Notes under the pieces: model-generated
Told to the model about the DNA's origin: nothing
Databases searched by the model: none
Seen by the model: only the letters and a program-made list of their open reading frames with translations
Shown here: positions 46,558-58,600 of the stretch, piece by piece
How positions within the stretch are numbered: position 1 is the stretch's first letter
Layout of the letters: every line of letters begins with the position of its first letter
NCBI RefSeq assembly: GCF_014529535.1
Contig: NW_023503409.1
Coordinates: forward strand, 310,390 to 374,389
From: Bradysia coprophila
Taxonomy: Eukaryota > Arthropoda > Insecta > Diptera > Sciaridae
Length of the DNA stretch: 64,000 nt
Direction: 5' to 3'
Position numbers and translations under genes: made by a program

Positions 46558-47616
46558 TTACATTTCATCTTCCGATTCAGTAATTGCCGTCAATTTACTA
46601 TACTTTTTGGTCTTAAAATTAAATTTACAACGATTCGACTGAATTTTCTTAAAGGCATCATCGCGACTACATTTTGTCATATAAATTCGAAATAATAAAA
46701 TATCCTCCATGACACCTTCGTCATCGCCGGTATCGTTGTCTGATTTACCGGTAAATTTGGCTACAATGCCAGCCAATTCGTTTAGTTTTTTCAGCGTCAA
46801 ATCACAGTTAATATTCGTCAAACACTGGCCACTAAGAAACAATTTAGCGAAACAATTACACACATTGATCGTTGTCAAATTACATGATGATAATATTATC
46901 GGACATTGTGGCAATGATGGTCGAACGTTCAGAATGTTTGATTTATCTGAAAATTGTCTTGGATATCTACCACGTTTCCTGAAGCCAGCAGTTCGTGATG
47001 TATTTATACCATACCAATATTCCGTATTTGCTCCAATGATCATTGTTACCGTATTGAATTCCATATTTTTAATGCGAAAAGCTTCATGGATTCCCGATTC
47101 TATTTTCCAATGAAACACTTGAATTTTATAGCCAGACGGTGCCTCGTGCAGCTCTTCCTGAAGGATCGAGTTGTACCACATGCATTGTTTGTACAAAATC
47201 GTTGGCATTAGATTTTTAGATTCAAGAGTTTCCATGTAATGACTGTGCAAATCGGGTAGGCCAGCTAAATTGTTTCCTTCGTATTCGAGCGATGGATTAG
47301 ACGCCTTTCTGTGAAAATATTTTTTGTTTCAAAATTTTCAAAAATTGAATTTTTCGACAAAAATGGCAGATCTAAATACCGTTCTGGATTATACGTCAAA
47401 TAAACAACGTCAACATTTATAAAATCAATCTTCGGATGGAACATTTTAGGTTTATTCCGAAAAAAGAAGAAAAAATGACGATCGTCAAATGAGCTTCCTT
47501 CTAAAACGTGAAAACGACAAATATACACTAAGAGATCAATTGACAGAAAATGGAAAGTAGCCGTTCAACTTCGATCGGATTGTACCTGAGTTTGCATGTA
47601 TAAGTGTTAACATCAT
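46558..47616 (-). CDS. Protein of unknown function, about 300 residues
   Basis: Three exons on the minus strand: 47586-47616, 47380-47500, 46558-47308, with matching phases (1, 2), giving 300 residues. The two downstream exons are well supported; the first (MMLTLIHANS) was chosen because it supplies an ATG in the right phase and is less sure. I do not recognise a family. The middle has LPDLHSHYMETLESKNLMPT, WYNSILQEELHEAPSGYKIQ and VTMIIGANTEYWYGINTS. The C-terminus is basic then acidic (KFNFKTKKYSKL, ITESEDEM). There is no signal peptide and no membrane segment, so it is likely cytoplasmic or nuclear. The next gene (OCIAD1) starts about 720 bp away in the opposite direction, so they may share a promoter region. 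Confidence 0.7.
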
Positions 47617-48338
47617 AGAGGTGACCGACTATAATCTACACTGTACCACTAAGTCTCCAGTCTCCAGATAGTGGGTAACTCTTAACATAAAAATGATGAG
47701 TTAGAAGGGAAACCCGAAATATATTTTCTCTTGCGCAGCCAAATTTCAATAAAATTCAACGCCTGAATAGTTTTCGAGACTTATTTGATTTTTGTTTTTT
47801 TGAAAACGGTCTCCACTGGATGTATAATCCGCCATCTGTGTTTCATACATGCCAAGATTTGCTTTGGTCAAACCTGAAATGGTGAAATTCGAATACTTCT
47901 GAAGTAATATAATTTTGCGGCAAGCTCCAAAGAGCCACTAATTTGTTCATTATGGCAATTACAACACTTCGCCTTCGACTCGGATACTCTTATGTCATCG
48001 GCCATTCATATGGTCTCTTCAGTAATCTATTACAACTATTATAACGAGTTCCAAAGCATTCACAAATTTGTTCATTGAGTAAAAACTGGGTAAAGTTAAG
48101 TGGTTAAGTGGACCAGCGAATCATCATTTTTGAATTATGCAAACTTCTTTGCCGCCAGTCATCGAACGATATATAGAACGCTTTCATCGAAACTGTCTGT
48201 TCACCTGCTGTGTTAAATGTCATCAAAATTTTAAATTAACATTCGATCTAACCATCAAGTTTATTTATCAGCAAATTCGTAGTGCAAAATTTGTTAGAAT
48301 TTAATTCATTGTGAAATTATCAGGAACAGTATAGAACT
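47617..48338. other. Divergent promoter region
   Basis: Spacer between the unknown gene (-) and OCIAD1 (+). No repeat and no extra gene seen. Confidence 0.4.
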
Positions 48339-49511
48339 ATGGATAGTAGAAGCAATGACGCCCAGCAATTTCAAGCCAATCCCAGTGAACGACAACAACA
48401 TCCCTTAGTAAGAAAATAGACTCCAAACTTATCTATGGATGTTTCTGATTAAACCTTACATTTTTCAAGGCAAACTATCAATTTAGTCCCGATGAACTGC
48501 GCGCTATCAAGGAATGTGACGTAGAATCGCTAATACAAAGGTCTCTTCCAATTGGAACCGGTTTTGGCTTGGCTGCTTATTATGCGGTTAGGGGTGGCTA
48601 CTTAAAGGTAATTGTTGTGTAGATTCTTCGGGAATCGCCGCAATAAAACTAATCAACAACACCAATTACGACAATTTTAGGGAAGCGTCAAATGGGGTCC
48701 GACACCTAAGACAGTCGTAGCATCAATCATCGGATATTTCATCGGTAAACTGAGCTATCAAAATAAGTGCGCTGAGAAAATTATGGCGCTACCCGACTCC
48801 AAGTTGGGTGAAATGTTGAAGATGAAAAAAAAGGGTGGCTTGTATGAGAAGTGAGTGAGAAAACGTTATTGTACGAATGGAACGCAAAATTTCTATGAAA
48901 TTAATTTGTAGCTTGACACCTGACCAAGGATTCGGCGCTGGACTAGCATTAGCTCCATTTCAATCGGCAACTGAAAAGTATTCAGATGAACTTCAAAGGG
49001 TACTACTGTCTTACCTAATTGCGCTCGAGGCTTACTAAACTTTCGTTTGTTTCAGTCAACATCACTCAATCTCGACACAGAGCGACCATCAATGAGTGGT
49101 CTTGACGACACCTTCCGTCCAAATCTTGATGGTAGGAAATATCATATGCACAACACTATTACTTCTGCTTGACGAATCCTAATTAAACACAGGTCCCGCA
49201 TCTGCTGTCGAAGATGACAACATACCATTAAGTCCACCGAAAAATCAAACTTCGTACGACGAACTGAGACTCAAACATCGTGAAGATTTTGCAAAGAAGA
49301 ATCCATTTCAACAGAATCAAAATCCCTTGTACCGGTACGGACACTGCACTTATCTTTCACCGATTTATGAATAATTTCTCCACTTTCTGTTATTAGTCCT
49401 ATGCCGTCACAAGAGGCAACTCCCGTTGTTCGACCGGAACAGCAAGCAGACGCACAGCAAGAGGTTCCTAGAGGAGCTAAAAACAAATATGGTGACGTTT
49501 GGACTCAGTGA
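48339..49511 (+). CDS. asrij: OCIA-domain protein (OCIAD1 / asrij)
   Basis: Seven exons: 48339-48407, 48470-48607, 48681-48850, 48912-48999, 49056-49131, 49193-49334, 49397-49511, giving 265 residues (human OCIAD1 is 245). The OCIA domain covers about 24-110: YQFSPDELRAIKECDVESL, then LPIGTGFGLAAYYAVRGGYL and VVASIIGYFIGKLSYQNKCA, which form two hydrophobic helices. The C-terminal half is polar with a conserved-looking SYDELRLKHREDFAKK and an end motif NKYGDVWTQ. OCIAD1/asrij sits on endosomes and mitochondria and influences JAK/STAT and Notch signalling in insect blood cells. All seven exons have consensus borders. Confidence 0.93.
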
Positions 49512-52500
49512 CTTAATATGATTTTCGCTTCCACACTTGTACATTAAGACGAGAAATTATATAGTTGATGCTTGCATAGAAATGGATTTTTTTAAGAAAT
49601 GAGGGTCTTTACAATTCAGGAAGGGAGTCTACCAATGAGTCACATCATTTGTACATTTTATTAGTACGAAATCAATACTTCTACGCAACCTAACTTCTCT
49701 ACAAATGGTTCTTCTCAAGTTTGGGTGAGCGGAAATTAATACTTTGAACTGGTCAGGTACCTTTGGACCTGAAATCTGAAAATCGAAAAAGTTAAATCAA
49801 GTCAGATTTCATGTGTACCTGAGAATCTGAGATATATAACTGGAATGTGACAGACTTACCTGACCTTTTTTCGATTTTGAGATTTCAGATAAATTCTCAA
49901 TTCAGGTTCAGTTCTTGTCAGATTCAGATTATCTGAGCGTCAGATTTCCAGCAGCCCTGACCGTTGAAAAGGCCGGAAATTACGACAACAAGCTCAGAAA
50001 CTAAGGTTTCTAGTGATTGATGACTTCTGAAAGTACGACTTTTGCCCAAACTTTACTCATTCTTCCTACTTTGACTATCCACAATGGTTTTTATATCAGT
50101 GAACTAAAGACTGCATATAGCCTGCAAAACTGTTGCTTCGAGTTTTTCTTTACATCCCTTTGTTCTAATATTTTTCCTGGCAATTATACTCATCTTTGTA
50201 CGCAGATCCATACATGGAGCGAATACACGAAATTCTTGAATAAGGGTGAATGCGTATCCCAAGATTATAATTTTTACATTAGTATCTATGTTCGAGCTGA
50301 AGCAGGACATATTTCAGTATTTGTCAGTATTTTTCGGGACATATTTCTGGAAAACCGAGGCGAAGCCGAGGTTGACAACACATCGTATGCGCAAAATTCC
50401 AGTTTAGGCACAAGTTAGCAACCAGATTTTAGTGGGATCTTCATTTTTCCAAACGTCACTTTTGCGCACTAGTGTTTATATGAAAATCCATTTACGCACT
50501 ACTTTGATCGCACTACTGTACATAAATTTTTATTTTAGTGCTACTCACTACCTCACTTATTCAAGTATTAAAAAAACCAATCGATTAAGGGCGTAATGCT
50601 TGATGTCTTAATAATTTTCGTTGAGTTCTCTGTCATTTAAATTTTTGTTATTTCACAGTAATAAAATGACGTAGATGGCATACAATATTTATTGCATAAA
50701 TTTGATTATACACATAAGGACTAAAAAGGACATAACTAATTTTCTTTTAATAATGAAATGCGTTACATTTAAAGACAAAAGGTTTCACATTTAATTGAAA
50801 ATTATTTGATTGGTAAATATAATATGGTTCAAATACATGGGGAGTGGTGAGGTTTATTGTATATAATATTTATGTTGTTTAATGTAAATTTATTTTTTTT
50901 GTATTCTTGAAGAAAAAGTATTGTCCATTAATTCATTTTTCTTTCCTTTATTTTTGAAATGACATTTTTTTTTGTGTCTTTGATTTTCGTATCGAATTCG
51001 AATCAATTGCCCGTTTTAAAATGAAACTGGTGCAGCAAATCATTCAATTTCATTTTATAAAAGAAATCACTTAGTGTAACATTATATTTTTGAAGCGGAG
51101 TGAAACTTGTTGTCCGAAAGGTAAATTTAAAGTTTTTTTTTTCTTTCTTTGTTTAAATAGTTTACCTAAAATTTCATTACTTTAATACGACACAGCTATG
51201 ACATTAAAACTTCAACTTTCATTTCCTGCATTTTTGTTTGCAACATTTTCTTATTTACGATTTAATGATTAGAAATCACAATTTCCTTTCTGCTTTCGAT
51301 TGTTGATTTGGGTTTTTTTTTTATAACCTGAATCAAAGGAAGCTAATGGTTTTGATGTAGACCATTTCAATGTAAAGAATTCTGTTGGGAAGCGTTGACG
51401 ACTCTCCTCATAACATCTCATCTTTTCGAATTAACACAAAGAATGAATTGGAAATTAAGAAATCAAGTCTACTGAATCAAGATTACTTAAAAAAATTGTT
51501 GGTACTGCATTTTAAGCTAACTTATATTTCCGGCTGATTCCCCTTTTAATTTCAAAAGGCGAGTGACGATCTTCTCACATACATTTTTAAAGATCGGAAA
51601 GTAATAAAGAAGACTGTCACTAAAGTAAACAGAAAATATGTCATGATGTCTTCAACGATAATATTACCGCTATACTTCGTACGGATCTAAAAATGTCTAA
51701 AAATGTCAAAATAACTTTTAGAAGAGGAAAATCTTCAATACGACAGTGAAAATTGTTTAAGGTTTTTCTGGAAAATTCTTTGGAATCGGAAAAGTCAAAT
51801 TCATACAACTTATACAGCAATACTGATTGTATCACTGTTAATTCAATTGAGTGAGTAATCAAATCAAACATCAAACATAAATAAGTTAAAGGAAAAATCA
51901 AAATTAAATATAAAAATGTTGCCTTAGAATTATCACTCACTAGTTCTGGTACTTTGTCAGTACGATCCAACAAAGACTATCGCTATACCGGATAGATAAA
52001 TATTTTACATAAATAAACGTATACACTAAAGTTCTAACTTAATTAATTCGGAAAGAAAAAAACTAATTTCGATTGGTGAACAAAAATAGATTAAAATAAT
52101 AATTTTGTTGACATTATTGTGAAAAACGCTAGCAACACACGATGTCAAAGTCAGCTAGTGCGACAATTACACATGTGGTGTCTAAAAATCATTGGTTTTT
52201 CGGTTGCATATCCTTCTTCTCTATTTTATGTTACAGTAAATGGGTTCATAATTAAATATATTTTTCATTTTGTTTATTTCTTAATTTATTTATTGATTTT
52301 GGTTTTTTATTTTTTTTTTTTTGAATTTTCTGCAGCAATTCCGTAATTATATAAAATTACTGAGTGTACTTAATAAAGACTGAAGTTAGTAACACACCTC
52401 ATTTTATATTTGACTCAATTTGACTTACTGTTTATATTATTGGTATAATAATAATATTCAATCATAGATAATGTACAGCTGTGATGTCTGTGCCCAATGG

Positions 52501-52641
52501 TCCACCAATGGTCACAAAATACATATCCAGTTATTTATTTTAGTTGCTTAGATTTTTAAATCGTAATTCATTGGTAAATTTAAATTTCCCATTAAATTTA
52601 AATGTTGAATTTTAACGCTGACGGATAGTTTAGTTTATTAT
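49512..52641. other. AT-rich region, probably 3' UTR or flank of Csp
   Basis: Very AT-rich with long poly-T/poly-A runs and no credible coding frame (50017-50418, 51641-51973 and 52119-52346 lack domains). Because Csp ends at about 52642 on the minus strand, part of this may be its 3' UTR. A stretch at 50340-50520 has ACCGAGGCGAAGCCGAGGTT and TATATGAAAATCCATTT, echoes of motifs at 41320-41583. Confidence 0.4.
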
Positions 52642-55600
52642 TCATCCTTGTCGGGCTGAAGACGTCATGCCTGGAAATTGATTTAAAATTATTCAAACGA
52701 ATGAGGGGAATTTTTTTTAGTAGATCTCCTCGGATTTAGCTCTGTTCGTTAATTAAATTTGGGTTCATGCATTGATTCCGCAATAATAACAAAACTTCAT
52801 AACTGTTTTTTGACCATAGAAAATCGCATGGGCAACGTCTCGTAATAATATGTTACATTGCATGCTGCGAAAGTGATTTGTTACCTTAGATAAAAGAAAA
52901 CTCGCAGGTGTGCTTTTGAGTAACATACTTCGGCTTTTCAACAAGCGTAAAGTTTATATATCCGAGCCTATAGTAAGATAAGTTGATCGAAGTATCACAA
53001 AATTGTTTCCGAATCAATGAATTATGTAGCAACATCCAATCAATTCTGTTTTACTACCTACCACATGCGAAAGTTGAGTTTCACATAAAATTTCACAAAA
53101 ATGAACAGGGAATATTCCACATGTAATCGATCAACTTTCGCATGGTACTGGCAGTAAAAGGATTTTATGACTAAAACATCATCGAGCAGAATGCTATCGT
53201 TGTATTGACCACGCATTGCTTTTTATATTCAATTTGAATTTAATGGAATTTATGAACGAATTTTTAGAGTATATATCGTACGTACATGTTTGACTAATAA
53301 AGCATCATATATTGGTGTGTTGGTAAGGATGCGGTATTCTTGTATGCTTTTCAGACCCAAATAGGTTAAATAGGTACTGGACAAATAACGAGTCGTGTTT
53401 CCGCAAAGGATTACCTAAGCCAGGGAAAGGAGTGACGACAACTTTGAAACATACTCTAAAACCATCACTAGTTTAAAACTGAAGAAATTTGTCCGATATT
53501 CGTTCAGGACAAAACCACCTACTTATACCCGGATGATACAAGGAAAACATTTGTAATTAAGATAATTTCGGTTGTCTAGCAGATAAAAATATTGAACGAC
53601 TGATGTCAATGAAGCTTGAAGAAGTTTCTTAGTGAATGTCAAATGTTAGAAAAATTGTGTCGATGTTATGTCGACTGATGTGGTGATTCCGAGGGTGATT
53701 CGTGCATGCAAAAATGGTAAAAATTAACTTACAATTATTGTGAGATTAAAGTCCTTTTATGGAACGCATTTGTGTAGAAAAATAGAGAGAATGGAATTAA
53801 TTTTGGCTTGTTAATCATCCACATTAACTAATTATTTTTCGTGAAAAGATCTAAAAAATAGATTTTCTTATTTCTAATGTGGCTGCATTTGCAAGGTACT
53901 AGACGTATGAAACAATTGCTAGTCTCAAACGATGGTACTTATGTAATAGTTAAACATTTAACCTGATAGAAACGGCGATTTATCTGTTATCGACAATATC
54001 AACACAAACAAGCTTTGGCTTGTGTCTCCTTTTATACAAAAACATATGTTCAAGCTAAATATTTTCCACCAAAAGATTTAATGATAATTTAGGCGATACG
54101 TAGATACACTTGCCGTTTGTATGAGGTTAACTAGTCAGTCACAAGTCAACTGTCCTATAGCGAATAAAAATAAACAAAATTCAAATACCTGGTGTATAAG
54201 TAGCCTGACCGGATGAGCTTAGTGACGTCGCTTCCGTTGCTGCCATATTCGCAAATGGATTATTTGGATTCGATGGTGGTGGCGGCATTGCATAAACTGG
54301 CATCGCTCCAGCACCTTTACCAGCCGTTGGTTGTGAAGTTACCGGTGCACCACCAATTTGTACTTCCTCCAAGTCATTGAAGTCCTCCTACAAGGACGTT
54401 TAATTTAGGTTTAGAAATTTGTGTTCACAATTGACGTTATCCACTCGTGAATATTTTTGTGTACTTTGTTCTAAAGCTACATTTATCCAATTTCCAAATT
54501 AAGCCAAATTTTGCGCCAGTTCATTTTCTTACTCATCCTGGTATACTGCTTTCATACACCGTGGAGTGTGGTGTACGTATTCAATCTTTGCAATTAAAAC
54601 TGGCTGGAGGAATGCGTTTGGTTACAAATTCGGTAACAATTTTGAAATTGGATAAATTCATTGCTTTGATGGAGAAGAACATTCCGTCGTAATTATCAGT
54701 TTTGTTTATTGTTTTTAGTAATAGAGTTAGTTTGATTGCAGCTGCACAATAACAATATTGAACAATAACGGCGGACAGAAAACAAGGTTGGTGAGTACTT
54801 TGCATGCAAATTTCCATAATAATAATTTCTATGTGTATCCAATAAAATCAAATAAACAAATTAAAGGTTTGCCATTTGTCATCGGTCAACGATTATCAAT
54901 ATGTTTTTGTGATAATAAATAAAAGTATAAAAATTGTCAACTAATAATTATGGTACAAAATCAACTTACTCCTTTACTTTGAGAAGATGAAGTCGCTCCT
55001 GGATTCTCGGCATCGCGCTAATGATTGAATAAATAAATGAAATTTGTTGTTGTTTATAATGTGGATGAGGTTTAGGTAAAAAAAAAATAAAAATCTCAAT
55101 AACGAAAAGATATACGAGAACGTTATGGCTTCACCAAAGCTCCCATTTTTACATAACCACAAGTGTGTCGTAGACGTAAAAGAAAGTCTAAAAAGTCAAA
55201 ACTGTTGGTACGAAGAAATAAGCTCTTTTTGCTATCACCACCAGTTCCCACCGCCATGTTAAATATATGATGATCATCCGTTTTGTAAAAATTCTTATAA
55301 ACTAAGCTCTGAAACTTGATTTGAGGCTAAAACAGTACGCAAATTATTAACAAAAATGTTTGATTGTTATGACGAATAATTTGAAATATTTTCGAGAATT
55401 TTGAAAGTCGGTGTTAGTGACACAAACCAAAGCGTTAGTAACTAACTTAGTTATAGGTACTGTATTCTACAAATTATGGAAACGCGTGAAATCATGTCAT
55501 ACACATGTCATTTGTGATAAAAAACGTTCAAGCTTGTAATTATTCCCGATTATATTGATCTTCAATTTGCACAGTAACAAATGTTACGTAGAAATATTAT

Positions 55601-58600
55601 GAAGCACCGAACAAATCACAACGCACTGGCATTAAAGTTATTCCTTTCCTCGACATCAAAGACATTGTTGATATTGTTAATCAAGAAGAAAGTGTACAAA
55701 ACGTTTAATATTTCCGTAGATATATTTTGTGAAAACAGGAAACAATGAAATGATTCATATGAACGGTGCAAAAAATTCAAGCCAAGCGGAATAAGCATGC
55801 CGTTGTAAAAATCTAGAGAGATGATATCGCGACTGGTTTTCGATAAAACTGTTGCCCAGCCACCATATCATCTCTCTGCAAATAATTATCACAGTCTCTC
55901 TTGTAAGAGCCCAGACGAAAAGTCAAACTGGGAACAAGTGAGGAAGAACGTCCGATTTTTTAATTTTGACTCGTGAAATTTATTTTTAATGGGAGAAACG
56001 CGCAAAAATATTTTTGAAAAAAAGTTTACTTTTGTCGAGTGAAAATATTTTTTAGAGAAAAATAATTAAATATTCTGAAATTAGTAGTCCCGAGCGAGGA
56101 CGGGGTGCTCTAGAGTATTATATAACGCTTGTCGTTGACTCATAGTCAAAGAGCGATACTCGAAAAGTTGACTTCTAATCCAGTTTAATGGAAGGAAGCA
56201 ATCGCAGCTAATATAAACATTGAAAAGCCATGAAAGTACTATGTCTACTTCTCTTACCTTACACTCAACTCTAACCCCATTCAATCACATTAAGAAACGA
56301 TAAGAACTTCCAGTTTTAATCAGTTAAGAAGAAAAGCAAATAAATAAATTTCAAAAAAAAAAATTAAACAACTCGACGTATTGGATATCGAATCCAAATG
56401 TTCATACAAAAAATGTGCATGCAAAGCTATTGATTATGCGGTAGACCAAACACAGTCAATTTAATTATAACGTAAATTTTGCACGGCAAGGCAGTACAGT
56501 TTATTGTTGACACGTTTTATGATGGAATAACTTACATGTAAATGTTGATAATCTCTTGCATCGTGGTCATGTGGATTCGGTTTGTATTTACCACAACAGA
56601 AGTTGCAGCAACAGCAGCAGCAACAACAGCAATAACATCCGCTTATGATACCACAGATTATGAAACAAGCCTGCCGAATAGAAGGTCATACAATGAGATA
56701 TTCACATCATTAGCAGTGTGCTTCACGGTATTTTACCTTGCAAGCGGGCGATGTTACAACGAAATAGGCATTCACATTTTCCTCGCCGAACTGTTCGGCA
56801 ATGTATAGTCCTAATGAACCGTAGCTATCGTAGATATTCCGTTTTGTTTGGTCGCTTAAAATGGAATGAGCTCGATTCACTTCCTTGAACTGAAATCGTT
56901 TAATTTGATCAGTGGATATTCTATGGTAAATTCCTCAGAATTGCGTAAAATATTAGTTGAATTCCAAATTACACGTAGGAGATAAACCGTCAGGCCATTA
57001 ACTAATTTAACGATTTATGTTCCATAATTAGGTGCGATAACATTTTATCACGTTATTGTCATTCAACCGGAACCATTTAGCTCACAAATTTTTGGCCACC
57101 GTATAACAACAATTCTACAACAATCTGAACAATTCTAACGGCACGGCGTTTCTCACCTTTTCCGCTGCATCTGGATTATCAGGATTTTTGTCTGGATGAT
57201 ACTTTAAGGCCAATTTTCTGTATGTTTTCTTTATTTCTTCGGCAGTGGATGTTTTCGGTATTCCTAGTGTTTGGTAGAGGGTATCACCCGACGTCCTAAA
57301 AAAATAAAAAAAAAATTAAACCGAATGAAAGGGATAAGATTGCGGCTATTCAAATAACAATAAATGGACGATTTTTCGTTACAGCTGATTATTCCAGCTG
57401 GTGTCCATCCACACTCTTTTCTTGTAATAGTAGTCGAAACATCAGTGAAAACGTGAATTTACTTTACACTTATGATTCTAATATGGGGGATACACTAAAT
57501 ACAATAAATTTCATTTTAACATATTGTGCTAGTATTATATGAAAATAGACAGCATTTTGTTATTTAGCGAAGTATGGCTAGGACTGCAACATTTTGTGTG
57601 CTACCATTGCATAGCCTGTGCATGTTAAAAATACTATTTTCCATTCAATTAATGTTGGTCAATGTCTCAACTTACCTATAATAATTATCTTATAATATAT
57701 AAGACATCGAAAGTCGTTAAAGTAGAAAATGGATTAAGGTCATTTTTTTAGGAAAGTAAAATAAAAACAGTCTTAGGCAGTCAACGACGAAATATTTATT
57801 TATATAACCGAGTTTCGACTGTATTGTCATCACACTCGGCCTACGGCCTCGAGTGACAACCTTCACATCTAGTGCCTAAAAAGCATTTGTCATCGAGTTA
57901 TATACAACGTTTTTCGCAATAAAGGCAACGGAAAGTCCTACTTTTCGTCACTTGTTGCGAAAATAATGTTTTCATGCTAGTGATGCCAAAATCCTTATTT
58001 TGTGAAAATGACGTTTTGTTGTCATTCTAAGAGGTGCCATTTCAGGTGAGAAAATAATGATTTTCACCCCTAAAATGGTGGGATAGCCAAATTGGGTGAG
58101 AAAATGATCATTTTCTCGCCTAAAATGCTGTATACCAAAACACGCTATTTATTTTATTTTATTCAAAGTGGACAAAAATGCGGATTTTCGCAGAACGCAA
58201 GCATGAAATAGTTAATTGTTAACCAAATGGAAAAAATAGAAAATTCCATCAAGAGCGTAAGTTTGAGGCCAGAGCGAAGCGAGACCTTGGTTTACAAATA
58301 ACTATAAGTACTGAATAACCATTTTTTTCAAACAGAAATCGATCGTCCAACTACTTGGTTACTTGGTACTGATTGTTATTACGAATTCCCTCTCTAGCAA
58401 CCAATCTATAGCAAAATTAAGGTGGTAAAATTGTAGAATGTATCCTGTCATAGAAAATTTTACACTTTCAAAAATAAATTAAATGAAGAATGAGCAGCGA
58501 TTTCCTTTTTTGTGTTGAAAATATTACGTCTCTTGTTACCATTTCGGTGTTCGAAAATGAATAAATGGTGATTGTGACATCTTTTTTTGTGTGTTGTTCC

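Noticed and set aside
50017-50418. 133-residue open frame near a GGCGAAGCCGAGG word
   Set aside because: No homology and composition like its non-coding surroundings. The repeat echo near 50350 is better explained as a decayed element.
58045-58115. Symmetrical GTGAGAAAAT and ATTTTC words, considered as a foldback element
   Set aside because: Similarity is mostly low-complexity A/T, and the arms are too short and interrupted to support an element.
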